Assembly (NCBI GenBank): GCA_905331475.1
Contig: CAJNYU010004398.1
Span: forward strand, 1-64,000
DNA length: 64,000 bases
Origin: Rotaria socialis
Taxonomy: Eukaryota; Rotifera; Eurotatoria; Philodinida; Philodinidae
Reading direction: 5' to 3'
In this document: one piece after another, positions 12,801-27,800 of the stretch
Numbering within the stretch: position 1 is the stretch's first letter
Layout of the letters: the number at the start of each line of letters is the position of its first letter
Program-made: the position numbers and the translations under genes
The notes under the pieces: model-generated
Told to the model about the DNA's origin: nothing
The model's database searches: none
What the model saw: the letters and a program-made list of their open reading frames with translations, nothing else

Positions 12801-15800
12801 TTTTAACTCATAGGTGAGCCACTTTTAGTTCAAAAACGTACAGTAACAAGTTCAAATTCAAGACCAAATACAAGTACAAGTGCAACATTCGATCAAGTTG
12901 ATCAAACATCTGATGGAACATCAACAGATGATAATATATCAGCACAGAATCGTAATGAACGTTCTCCGGTAAATAAAATTTTAATATCTAATAAGTGTAA
13001 CAGAAAAAAGATATTTATCTTCGGAATAGTTTTTTAATACTCTGTAAAACTATTTTGGACATTTTTTCCGACATCGGTTTTCAACACTAGATTCGATCCT
13101 CATTTTTCTTTGGAAAACACACGTTAAAAATATATAATCAAACTAATTTGCTCATTGATAAGTTCAATACGAATGTTTTTCTATGAACCCAAGGGATAGA
13201 AGCTGGATACTATGCCGATAAGTGACAGTGCACATGTTACGGTTTAGAGTTCACTAGTTCTTTTTAATCAAAGTTCTATATTTACTCTCATAAACGGTAG
13301 CAACGAGACGCTTAACAATTACGGGTGGTTAACAATTAGTAATATGAAATGACATAGTATCATTCAAGTTAATAGTGGTTATGTAGTCAATTTTATAATC
13401 TAATTCAACATAATAGAAATTATCATGCATATGCATATAATGCTTGTGATTACATGATAGTTTGAACTATACTATAAAATTTTCATGTGTTATCTAAAAC
13501 AAAACCAGATATTCTTAAATTATATTAGAGATACATTTACGACGTATTACTTTTTTTGTAGAAAAAATAAATGCATCAAAATCTATGAGAAGAAGTTAAC
13601 AACTTTTATTTTATTCAAACTATAATAAAATAAAGCATTGAAAAAGTCAACAAACATCGAACATAAGGATACTTTTCAGACAATATCGATACCAAATTCA
13701 TGAAATAAGCTAAATTATGATTAGGGGTGGCACTTTAATTTTAAATTGGCCGTAAAATGCGGAGTTTAAAGTTGTTTAAAGTTAGACTTAAATGCTTATT
13801 TTTGGCGTTTTATCTGTTGCAGATAGTCTCATAAGCATGACTAAATACGTTGGTACAGTAAAAAGTATTAAAAAGAAGCGTTTACAGGCGACTTTAAACA
13901 ACTTTAAACTTTACGGTTAAAGTAAAGTTAAAGTGCCATCTCTAATTTATGACATGATCAGAATCATTATCGATGATTATATTCACTGTTTCTAATTATC
14001 AACTACATGGGTGGTGCCACAGTAGATTTGTACCTTAGTTTTATAACACTTAGTAATCTTCCGATTATCATACAGACAAGTTAGTGCGATTCGTTATTGA
14101 CAACTAAATTTTACAATTAATGAGTCGACAACGACTGTCATATTCCATCTGTCATTGGTTGAAATTTTGACAGAAGTCTGAAAAGAAAATTGATCTCTTT
14201 TTGAGTATTTATTATATAGCGTATGAGATAATTCATGAAGATTGTTTCCCATTAATATTAGTATGCAACTACAAGAGAAAATTAAATACGAAATCTTCTA
14301 ATCAAAAACAAAATGCTTCCGAATGATACAAACAAGTTGAAATTTTTCGAAAAAAAAAGAAATAAGAGAGTCGCTTATCCTATTTTACATTCTTGAACCT
14401 ACTGCTAATGTTATAAAATAATCAAAGAATCTAGATGCAACATAGAACGTATTCAATGTATTAAGTTATGTGTGAATATTATTGAACCAATAGATTATTC
14501 TATTCTATTTTCTGTATAATTCAAAAACAAAACAGAGATGAGCCAGAATCATCTGGCTTTCGTCAAATAGCACGCTATGTTATAAATTATACGAGTACTT
14601 AGAAAATACCTAGTGAATACTTTCGCCTATTTAGTTTCTCTTTTGATACTCGAATCGCAAGGTCTCGTTTTTCATCTTACTGGAAGTATATAATCACTTA
14701 TGTTTTTCATACAATTGCGAACCTACTCGCAGTTGAAATTTCCTTCATAATATGTAATTCTAGAAAATAAATGATATTATATGTAAGAAATATTTTTTAT
14801 TGTTGCTTTCTCTGAAATCAGAGTGGCAAAAAATGACTTCTTCTATTAATACAGGACATTCAGAAGAAAAATATGGTAATAGACACTTTTTTAAAATTTA
14901 ATGTTTAGTTAATTTTATTGTTCAATGTACTATTAGTCAGAGTAACTCAAATTGTTTTGATCACCGTCTTAAATATACACTTTACTCCAGAGAGATATAG
15001 TTATTCAGTCTCATTTATAAATTGTAGGAAATATTTTCTATTTTTTTCTAACAAAATAGATCGGTAGGGTAGTTTTTGGTTTTATAAGAATTTCTTATAC
15101 TTGTAATCAATACTGACTGTGTAATACTTACTTTATTTATGTTTTATAAATAGTATGAGTAAAACCCTACTAGTGTCCCGGGTAACAGTCTTAGTACAAA
15201 TCTTATTATATATATATATATATAGCTAGTATCCGAGGGTTATTTGTGTGTATTCATGTAGATTCAATATGAAATTTAGACGAATTCGTTATGTTAGGTT
15301 TTATTTAGCATATATTTCCTGAATGTGCTACATATTCTGCTTGTAGCTAGACCTACATTAAGATTTTGTTTTTCTTCTTACTATATATATTAATTAAAGA
15401 TACAATATAAATTCAGTGACTTGATCTTCTTTTTTTAGAAATACACTAGTTTTTTGTTACAGAAAAAGATATCTTTCAAAACTATGCAGTCAAAGCAGTG
15501 CATTCTTGGTTAGCGTATACATAAGAGAATATCAACTGAGAAAAAACTTGAAATAGTCAGTAGAATAAAATTATTTGATGTCTCTAAAATAATAAAAATT
15601 TGCATGTTTTGATTGTTCTGTGAAAAACAACTGCGTAGATCAATCGATTCATCTGGAGTGTTGATTTTTCAATAGGATATTATAGACTTTAGAGTGCGGC
15701 TTGACGAAAAGCAGATCACTTTGGATCTTTTTTATTCTTGAAATATGCGAAAAATTGAATAAAATAATGAAACAATTACATTGATTTGACAGTTGCTCTA

Positions 15801-18800
15801 TGTTGCATTTATATGTTTTGTTGTAGCATTTTTAGAAGCTTTGATTAGATTTAAACTTTAGAAGTATCATGATGCCATTAACAAAATTTACAGAAACCTA
15901 TCATAGATCTATGTTGAATAATATAAGTAAAAAGATATGAGCATAATTTAGAATTAGTAAATCATATTCTTTGCAGCTAGTTTGTAGTAAAAGAATATTT
16001 TTAATACCCAAGAGAGTTTTGCTTGACCAACTTATGTAAATATTTTTTGTCGAAGGTGTGACATAAAAATTGAAAATTCTGATATGACGAACCTAGTGTT
16101 ATTTTCATACTATTGTATTATATACTGTACTCCGTTTTTTGATTCATTTATACACCAAAAATATTAACAACATAGTTAATAATGAAAACCTTGATAAAAA
16201 ATCATACATCTGTAGAACTAAGTGATTGAAACTAAAACTGAAAATAGTTCAATGTTGAATATATTTCTTTGTCAAACTTTCAAGTAATTTTACAGTGAGA
16301 TGCAATTTTTGTTATGTTTCCAACAGTCACATTTGAGATACTTTCAATATGAAACTCTTCAGGCGCTCCTGATACTACCCTAATTAATATACCGACGATG
16401 TCTTTTTTTGCATGCAAATGACAGCAGCACGCCATTACTATCATCATTTTTCAATATAATTTTGTCACCACTTCATCATTATGGCATGATTACTTGAGAA
16501 TAAATTTACTTTGCCTACTAGAAATTATTTTTAAAATGTTCTTAAACAAAAAAACATTTCGTTTGTAAAGTGCCGGAGAACTTCTTGTTCAATTGATTGA
16601 ATACAAAATTCTTCAATAAGAAATAACAAGCAAACGAATCAGATAACCGTTAAAGTTAAAAGAAACATTAGTTAAATGAAGGTAAACTATATGAATAGAT
16701 AGTCGTAAGCTATTAATATATTCTTTTGTCTATCATCAAACAACTACAATTCAAAAGCAAATTTTTGAAATAAAAATTTCTTCTGATTTAACAAATTTAT
16801 TTAAAATGTATTTATTTTAATTCAATATTTCAGACGCCATATGCTCGTATTCGTTCTGGCTCATCGAATACATTTAATCACGCAACAACTTTTAGTCAAG
16901 AATTAAATGCTGTTTCAATACCATACTTAGATAATGACTCCAAAACATTCCAATGGCTTGTATCAACCCTTGAACGATGGTATTCAAATCAAGGTTGGCC
17001 TAAAGGTACACACGTGGCTAAAGTTCCTCAATCATTTCGAAAGTAAAGTTTAAATTATTTTTATTTTTACGTGACATCTATTATATTTGTTCGTTTATTT
17101 ATTTTTGCTCACTAGTGCATTATTTAAACGACTCTTTGAAACAGTCGGAACAAAACAAAATGCAAAAGAAGAACAAAAAACTATATATGATATGATAACA
17201 CATTTAAGTGGTCATTCATTACCTGGTATACCACAAAATTCTGTACCACCCAAGAAAATGGATGAAGCTACAAAACAATACTTGTGGCAACATCGTTTAT
17301 TATTATTATTTTTAAAGTATATTAGCAAATGATAATCTTGTTTTTCTTGGATAAAAAAGAAAATATTTTGTTTTCATTTTTATAGAACGCAAGGTTCTTG
17401 CACAGCTTTTATTCGTCCCGAATATCTTCTTCCGTTCGATTTATACAATGTTTATATACAGATGCGTGAAACGGCTCTATTGGCAACTATATCCAATGAA
17501 CAAAAAGATAATGAATTTGCTCAAGAACATACCAAACCTCTTCATTTATCTCAAGAAGTTTTTGAAACGGTATCAAAGAAAACATGGGTAGATGTACTTA
17601 TGCAGACAATTAAAGTAATTTCTTTTTAATTTTGATTTCAAAAAAAATTATTTTTGTTTTTACATTTGCAGAGTCTTGTACTTGGTCGTATCACACCCAA
17701 GTCATATGAACAATTAGGAATACCCGATCGAAATAAACTTATGCCAGACATAAATACTGATCCAACATCAAGTAATATTTATGGTATTAGTGAACGAATT
17801 TTATTAACATGGCTTAATTATTGTTATTCAAATTATCGTGAACAAGTTTGGTCACATCGTGAACAATGTAAAGAATATTCTATTGTCTAATATTAGTATC
17901 GAATATATGTTCGAGTGATGCTGGTTTCTAGGCAATTTTTCACGTAGAAAATAGAAATTTAGCAGACAAAAGAAAAGAACAATGATTGACTCAGAGAGAG
18001 ATACGATTTCAATCTGCGATTAAGAAATTTTCGATCTTCATTCAAAAAAATGCTACCACGCGTTAAATCAAATTTTTGAGCCTTCAAATTTTCTCAATTT
18101 TGATGACCTTGATATAATCCTAAACCCCCCTACAGAATAGAAGCCCATGGGTGGTGTCTCTGTTCCGCAAGCCATAATTTTGTAAGAAAGCACGCCCTGA
18201 TGCCAGCTTTTGCGTTATTTGATAGAGAAATGTTCATATTTTCATTTTTTCATCGGTTTTAGTTCATTCTACATGAAGTAAACCTTGATGTTCAACGGAG
18301 AAATCTAACTCAGGGGGTGGGCTTCTATTCTGTGTAGGGGTTTATTTATAATAGAACTAATAGTATTATAATTGATTAAGGAAAATTATTCTAATTTTAA
18401 TTCTAGCTAACATGCCATCTGGGCGATGGATTGTCAATTTTGATATTGATCTTGTTGATAGTATTGTACTTGGTACAGTTCTAGGTGCCTATTGTCCATT
18501 TTTAGTACGTAGAACTTATTGAAAAAAACTTTCCAATAGAAAAAAAATGACTTTTATTAGATTGAATCCCATCTTCAACGTATGTATGTTCATCCAACAA
18601 CTGGTGAACAATATTTACAAAATGCACTCATCATTGTTTCTTGTCTGCTACAAATTGGTATTGAATATGACCTTCAAGCATTAGATATAACCCGTGCTGA
18701 TCCCATATGCATGTGTTTACTTGTCTGCTATTTATATGAGCATTTGCCGGATTACTTATCGAAAGGTAGAATACAATTTGGTGGAGTTTTACATGAACCA

Positions 18801-21800
18801 TCAACATCACAAGTTAAAATAACAAATCCAAGTACACAAACATTAGTCTATTCGATGAGTATTGTTGGTCGGGATGCTGATGAATTTCAACTTGTTAAAG
18901 GTGCAACATTAAGTATACCAGCTAAAACATCATTGTTAGTGAATATTCAATCGAAAAATAAACGTCTTCGACCAACTGAAGCTGTTCTATTATTATATGG
19001 AAAACGAACAAGTACTTATCCAGGCTCAGCTATGGTCTTCTATCTACAAAGTTCAATTCAAACAATTACACCCAAGGTAAGATATGAAATAAGAAAGAGG
19101 AAGAAGAAAAAGAAAGAAATATATTCTTTTTCACTGATCATATTTATGTGCATGTCAATGAGAACATTTGTTTTCTATTATTATTCTTCTTCTATTAGTG
19201 TGTTTATTCGACAAAGGTAAAAATACGATTCTTTGTATTTTGTTATTTTACCTGTAATATTTGTGTGATTGTTGTTAATTTTAATTATTGTGGATAACCT
19301 CTCTTTAATCATGTTTGTTCGTATTGTGCCTAGCTTTATTTTTTGTTTTTACTAGAAAACTCATCGCATAGAAGCACCACTTTATAAAATAACAAAATCA
19401 ACAATTGAAATAACAAATCCATTTGATCAACATGGTATGTTTCAAGTCGCTATTGTTAATTCATCGGAAAGCACACAAGAAATGAGAAATCCATTGGTTG
19501 CATTAAATGACGAGTGAATATAGATAATTTTATTCTTCTGAATGAAATGAATATTTTTATTCTCTCTTGCTAGAAATAAAAATGATTCAGTGGAAGAATT
19601 ATTTCAAATTTTAAAGAAAAATAAAAAAAGATCCAATCAAAGCAATGAAGCTGATTGTTTTTTTATTGAGCATACATCAGTTGAATTAAAAGCACATGAA
19701 ACAAAAAATTTCGACGTTCAATATATTGCAACAACAGCTAAACGCCGGGAAGCATTACTTGTTTTTATGAATGAAACAATAGGAGAATTTCTTTTCCTGA
19801 TCGAAGGTGTTCCAAAGAAACCTGAGTATATATAATTTATAAAATATTTATATTCTATGTATACATGTCATGTTCTCTCTTCGTCATAGAGCATTTCCTG
19901 TATCCAGTGACAAAGCAATGAAAATTGATCAGAAGAAAAGTAAGGAATGAATTATTGAAGACTCTCTTCCCTTTTCTCTTTCATCGGTAAACAACGCATG
20001 CATTCGATTATGTCGTTGTCAGTCGAAAATATTAGTGATAATCAACCTTTTGAGCAGTATAAAATATCAAAAAAAAAGAAAAATTTGACGGCCATTCTTG
20101 AAAGAGGCTCATGAAAATGAGACTACAGTAGGATGCAGTTAACTACAAATAAATGTTTGGAAAAATTTTCACTATTTCAAGCATTTTGTAATAAAGATTA
20201 GGTTTTGACTTTTGGTTTTCCGGTAAGAAAATCGAACGATAAAGGTCAAAAGAATAAATTTTTGTTGATTGAGCACATTTAATAAATAGATCCTTATGTT
20301 TTCGACGAATCAAAAACAGATATATAGAAATCGAAGAAGCGTTCGTATCGTATTTTACACGATGATCAGTGAAGTTCTATAAGATCTTTCAAAAGATTAA
20401 AACGATCTACATATATGAATAGAAACAATCCTATATATTGAACAACTCAGTTACGGTTACAACTTTAGAATAGTCGATTAATTTAGAATCATCTAAAGAA
20501 ATATCTTTGATATAATTTAATAAGAGCAAGCATTACAAGACTATTCAAGATCTTATAATTCACGCTTAATCTTGAGACCGTTTTCTTATTTCTTAATTAA
20601 AATAGAATCAGTATTCTAAGATATTATTTTCATGGATAAAAGATTTGGAAAAGATTTTTTCATGATTTTGCTTTTAGTCAAAGTAGAAAAGCTACGTTTC
20701 AAAGCTGTAGTTGGCATATCAAATGTATTTGATATTGATATTCCCGTACAAAATAGTCAACGACAAAATGCTCTAGTTGCTGTTCGATGGCAGGTATGAA
20801 AGGAAAAAAGTTTCATTAACCTACTTATTTAATATAACTTTCTTTTCGCATTCACATTAAAGGGTATGTCAGAACGTGAACGGCAAAAGCAAACATTACT
20901 TGGTTTAACAAATCAATTGCCGGATTCTTCAAAAAAACCTTTTCATCCATATTCACGTTTACCCGAGTTTAAAGTTCAATCGTCGTCAACAACAAATAAC
21001 TTTATTATTCCAACGAGTTTATCATTGCCACTCGAAGAGCTATTAGTTAAATTACCAATACGTTTTCAAGCTGATAAACCAGGTCTTTATTCAACAAAAG
21101 TTTCTTTAACCTGTGGTGATGATATACGTGATTTTGACATTGAAATACATTGTATTACACAAACTGATAATGAAAAGCAAACAGCTACATTACAAATGAG
21201 AACAAGTGTATTTACACCTGTACAACAAAATATTCCAATTGTATGTTTATATTTAATTTTTGATTGGAATAAAACAAACTACATCACTCTGTTTGGTTTT
21301 AGGCTAATTCAACTGAAGACGATTGGAATATGACAGTCGTATTTTCGGGTAATAAATCATTTTCTGGTCCAAAAACATTTCATGTTGAAGCTAAATCTGT
21401 CTATCAATATCCATTAACATTTCATCCACAAGTTGAAGACGATAAATTTCATGCACAAATGATAATTAGCAACGCCGATACTGGTTTTACACAAGCATAT
21501 AATCTACGTGGTAAATCGGATCGTGGACCACCTGTACGTTTATTTGTTTTGTGTATAATATAACAGAGAGAAAAGAAAAACATTGTTTTCTTGTTTAGAT
21601 CGGCCATTTACAATTGGAAAGTAAAGTTGGTGCAACGTAAGTTAAAATTCACATAAAAAATGAACTGCTAGTTTTTTTTGTGAAACACGATGTAAAATGA
21701 ATATTATACAGTGTAAGAATCAATATTTGGATATTGAAAGACGTTGACAAACACTGGTTAGAAATCTTCGAGAATGCTGTTTCATATCGACAGTGCTATG

Positions 21801-24800
21801 ACTTTGTAAATAGAAAGTTGCAGAAGTTTTGGCGGCTCTATGCGTCTTGGCTTAGAATCCGATTTATTCATAGTACGTTTTGAAGGATTAAGAAAAAGGC
21901 TAGTGAAAAAATGTAGCCTATAATGGATAGAATAAAATTGTCTTTCTTTGATTCGCAATAACAGTTGCATCGTGTTTCAAATTTTTACCTTGTAAGATTA
22001 GTGTTAATATTATTTTTAATTTTTATTTATTATAGAACAACTCATTCTATTGATATATCAAATAAAAAATCAAAGAAAACTGCATATTTTGTTACATGCA
22101 ATCTACCATTCGTTCAAGGACCGCCCTATGTTTGTGTTCCACCTAAAAAATCTGCTCGATATAACTTTGAAATTTGTCCACCAAAACGGGGCACTTACAA
22201 AGGTGTTGTCGTTTTTCAGCCAGGGCCATGGCCTATTAAGTATGTTTCATTTATTTCAACAAAAAGAGAGACCTATTTAAAACAAAACCCAATTGTCTGT
22301 ATATAGAGACGTCGATTCAGATGGTGATGAAATTCCACCACTTGAACCAGAGGATCCGACTGATTTTAAATATTCACTTTGGTTTACTGTTGAGATAAAT
22401 GTTCAACCACCGGATGCTCAAAGAACAGTTGATTTATCAGCACCATGTTTAGTATGTCTATTTAACTATTATATTTGTTTAGAAAACAACAATATTTAAA
22501 AAAGAACAGTTTTCCTATACAGTACTTTCTATCTGAGTCCATTTCAAAAGAACGAAATGGCGAATATTTCTATGAAATCTGTGATAGTTAAATATCATCT
22601 ATCTCAAATGAGATAGATGATCATTTGAATAACAGACAAACTAAGATAAAATGACGGTGGCAAATACAGAACGCTCTCGCTTAGCAAAGTAAGAATTCAA
22701 ATATCTGTATGGTGTTTTAATTAAATCAACTCATTATATTCCGGTTGATAAAGAACACATCAAAGCTTTTATTATGATCATCGGAGAAAATTTTAAGCTA
22801 TCAATATTGACTGTCATACACATAAAAACTTGTTTTTTTAATCTATCCGAATACTTATAAGAAAGAATCGGAACGAACCGAATACGTTTGGATCCTTATT
22901 TTGTCTCTTAGCAGAAAATCTATAGATTTGAAAAGCTTCTTTAGAATTGAAGAAAAAACTCAGAAGATTTTTGTAAATTTTCAGCGAAGACAATAAAAAA
23001 TCTTAATAAGAATATAAAAAGGTTATCACAAATTAGAATACGATTTGTTTAAATTGATAACAACCATTGAGCGAGCATCAATTTCAATGAAATTCTTGAT
23101 AAGAACTTACTTTTTTTTTTATCAAATTATGTAGTAAAATTCTGATCTGAGTTTTAACTTAAATGCATTCCCCATTTCGAAAAACATGCGTAGCAAAATT
23201 TCTAGACTTGAGTATGTCATCATTTCTAGATATAAAGTTTCACCAATGTGAGTGGCAATATATGTCTTTATTCTATCGTATGAAAAATCTACGCCGTTCT
23301 AGTGACGACGGAAGTGATGAATAATGCCGAATAGAAAAGGGTCAGTGCGGCCGAATTTCTTTATAGACTGCTCATTATTGTAAATCATTCTCCATTTAGC
23401 TGGCTAAGAGGATTTTCATTCTATATATATCTTTAATAATCTTCCATGCAAGTGTAATCGTTAGAAAAATGAGTATATATTATGTCAGAATATTTATCTT
23501 GACAGAAAATAATTGTAAAATAGATATATAAAAGTTAATATAACAGAAAAATCATGATATTATTTATTGCAATGTGATGAAAACCATTAACTTAACAATT
23601 GTTAGAATCGTCTGCTTCGGAAGTTGGTTACTTTATTAGTAAAGAAATATTGTCGCATAGTAGAAAAAGAATTCACAAAAGCTTATTAATCTATGGCTCT
23701 TTTAAAATTTACTTTAGGGTACAAATTCATTAATTATTCCATTAAAAAATCCACTTGATCATCCAATACGACTAGATGTTGATTTTCAAACATTGCAGGA
23801 TGTTTTTGTAAGATTTAATTGCACATTTCGTTTTTCTTCCTATATATATATATATATATATATATATACTGAAATACTTATGTTTAAGGGTAAAGATTCT
23901 ATTGAATTCGAAGCAAATGGTGAAGATCGTTATGAGCTTATATTCAAACCGAAAACTGTTGGAAATTGGAATGGAGGGTAAGAACCAAAGCTGTTAAAAA
24001 ATAAGACGTTGAAATTCAGTCTTGCAAAAGATTATCCAGTTATTTATTCCTAATTAATATATTTTTATCTCTACAGACATCTCGAGATGATGTCTGCGGT
24101 TAGAATGAATTCTGTCACATATATCAAAAGAAAACGAGAGTAATGAACTTCTTTAGCGGCTGTAATGATGTTTACTTTTTTAATTGATGCATCATATGAA
24201 AAACATGTTTGAATGTCTAAAACTTATTTTTGTTTATTTAGTCTTGTTTTTTATAATGATGAAATTGGTGAATTTTGGTATGAACTTAATTTACTTAGTA
24301 CAAATCCACAACGAGTGGATTTACCATCAATGTCGGCTCCACTGGGGGGGTAAGATATAGTTTATTTATAAATTACTTTCAATAAATGATCATAAGATTT
24401 GTTTCCCGCTATCATAATGAACACGCAAACTTCAAATAGTTCATCATATATTAAAATAAAATATTCATAGAATTTTTGGAACACACTATAGGAAAATCAA
24501 AGCTTTTATGTGTATTCCGCAGGACGATGAATGAATTGATTCTTCACAATATGAGTTCTTTACGCGTTTCACACAAGATAAATGTATCGATATTAAGACA
24601 AGTCGAAAAATAGTCATTTCCTAAGTCAAAGCCTCGAGCCGTCTATTGAAATCGATGTAATTTCACAACTAAATATCATATTGAGCTCGACTAGATCTCA
24701 TTCTCTATAGAATCAGTCGCTCTATCATTCTATGATATTTAAACAAGATTTTGTTTGATTTGAAACACTGGAAATTTAGTAGAAATTTAGAACTGAGAAT

Positions 24801-27800
24801 ATTTTCAACATATTTATTTAATTAAAACCGTTATTAGAAATAATTTTTACGATTTAAATCACTGTTGAACTTTATTTTTTTTATACCAGTTACTAATACC
24901 AAAGAAATATAGCAATAAAATCTCTTTGATCACTTTTTGAAGTCACTATTTATATAAATCATGAATTGAAACTGATAAAATCATTGCTTTGTTTTATTTA
25001 AAGAACTTCTACACAAGAAATAACGATTGAAAATCCACTTGATGAACAAGTTACCTTTCAAACAATATTATCAAATAACAATAATTTTTCAATCAATGGC
25101 GATCAAGATACAATAACAGTTCACCCAAGAAGTCAAGCCAAAATCAATGTTATATTTAATCCATCATCAATTGGAAATGGAAATGAACAAAAACAACAAT
25201 CGAAAATTTCTTTTGTTAATGATAAGGTTTGTATATATGAAGAAACGAAAAAAACAAACTAATTTGATTGTCACATGTATATATTTGAACGCACTTATAT
25301 TAGATTGAACAAACTCAAATTTCTCCTCAGAGTACTGAAAAAGTAACATAATGCTTTGTCTCGCACTACTCTACGCATATCATCGCTTATGGCCGGGCAT
25401 GCTATTTTGTTTCCAGAGAACTTTCTTTCAATTTAATGCGTTCTTTACATCGTTGAACAATGCAATTTTATCTAAAAATTGTTCAAATTTTCTTGAGATA
25501 AAAGATAATTTTATTTTCGATGAGTCATAAAATAAATTCTACATTTAACAGAGAGACTATTCTAATAATATAGAAATCAGAATTATGCATCATAGAGAAA
25601 ATAATTCTATATTTGATCTAATTTTAATACAGAAATTTTTACATACTATGCTTTGTCATCATTAATGCTTGACACGTATTAAGGGTGAGGATGCTTAGAT
25701 CTTTCAGCGCACTCAAATCTTCATATTCGTATCTTGATCATTAATTTTGTTCTTCTGCTTCACATATTCTTTTTGTGCGATACGACAGGAATACACTTAT
25801 AATTGTACCGCTATAGCTTCAGTCTTACGAGCTCTATAATAGCTGCTTTGAAATGAATTTGTACTACTACTACTTATCTCTTTTTCTTTTTCTTTTTTTT
25901 ATCTATTCATGAAATTTCCTATTGCTCGAGCACTACTATGAAAGAACCCAATTTTGAAAAAAAATGAACCAATTTCTAGGTCTCGTTGAAAGGAAAAGAG
26001 CAGATTGGTATAAATGGAAGTTGTTACAAACCTAGATAGGAGTGAAATCTATGTTAGTTCTTCGCATAACGTTTGCCAGGATACACTAAAATAGTAGAAT
26101 AGGAAATCATTTCATGTTACACATATTGACACTACAATCGTTTACTAGTAGTTTTTTTGTCCAGATTACATTTCACGACATATGTATATATATATAGTTA
26201 TCTCAATGCTATCACACCTTAATGCTTTATCCTCTGAAGTAAAATGATAGAAGAAACAAGTTCTCAACGGATAATTTACTTTTATTGTTTCTTATTATTA
26301 CTTCTTTTTATAAATTTTTGCTGGCTTGAAATTGATTAGTTTATGCATCTGAATAATATTCTTATTTTCATTTTAGCTTGGCACCTTGAAATATTCTGTT
26401 AAAGGTGTTGGCACAAAACCTCAAAAGCAACAACATCCTATTATTTTAAAAAGTGAAACTGGCGTTAGTTCAACAGCAACAATTGATTTTCAAAATCCAT
26501 CGAATCATCCTATTCGATGTGATCTGTCACTTACGTCAGGTAAAGAAAATCAAAAATAAAATAAAATCATGTCTTTGTACAAAATAAAATTAATTCTTTT
26601 CGCTTGTCTGATAGGATTCAATACTTCATTTCGTATTTTACTTGATAAAACTGAAAATGTATCAATCGGTGCACGAGAAAAATTTAACATTCCAATTGCT
26701 TTTTGTCCTGAAACTTTATCTCGACAAGAAACACAATTACGGATTATCGGTCGATTACCAGAAGGAAAAACGTGGTCTCCAGACAAGTAAAAATAAATTT
26801 TTCTCTCTTTAAGAAGAAAATAATAAATCTCTTTATTTGTTTTTCAAGTGCTGATGCATCCGAACTTTCATGGACGTATCCTTTGCAAGGCATTGCTTTC
26901 AATTGGATTCATCAACAAGGTGAAGACGAAACGCAATTGAAAGTAATTGAATGTATAGCTGGTGAACGAATTGAACAACAACTTGAATTTGAATTAAATC
27001 GACAATTATTTCGTTTTGACAGTCGAACTTTAAATAGTAAGAACAAAAAAATAATATCTTACTTCATTGTCTTTTTTTCTTTGCGTTTTAGTGAAAAAAA
27101 GTCCAACTGCTATTGAAGATTATACAGTTATGAATGAACATATGTCTAATCAAGAATTCATTCAAAATTCAGTTGGCATTCAACTTCTTAAACGCGACAA
27201 TGATAAAACTGATATTGCTCGTTTCAATATTGTTTATACCCCATCAAAATTCATGACGTAAAGCTTCAGTTTTCTGTGAAAAGAAAAAATGATTACAACG
27301 TTTGCTTTTTTCTTTCTTCAATTTCTAGTATGGATTGTGTACTTGTTTTAACGCTTGCGACTGGTGGTCAATTAAAATATCCATTAAGATTTACTAAACT
27401 CGAGGCACCACCCGATGACGATATTGTGCTTGAAGCTGTTGGTCTTAATAAAATATCTACTATTGGTTTTCGTTTATATAGTCCATCGGAGTATGTTATT
27501 AAAAGTCTTTTAAGAGTCAATAAAAACGTCTTCAATTTTTTTGCTCTATAGTTCTCCAATTTCATTTGAAGCTTATTTTACATCGAATAGTGATCGAGCA
27601 TTTGCTGTAACACCAGACAGTGGCGAATTATTACCAGCAAGTTTAAATGGTACTCTATTAAAAGTATTATTTTGTCCAACTGTTTATGGGCGAACATCTC
27701 ATGGAATGTTAATTATCAATGTATGTAGACAAGTTGATTTTATTTTTCAATGCGAAATAGTTAAATGAAAGTATCAATTATCAAATTCATTGATAATTTA

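Noticed and set aside
13091-13105. A tRNA B-box-like string (gattcgatcc).
   Set aside because: No A box at proper distance and no cloverleaf could be drawn around it.
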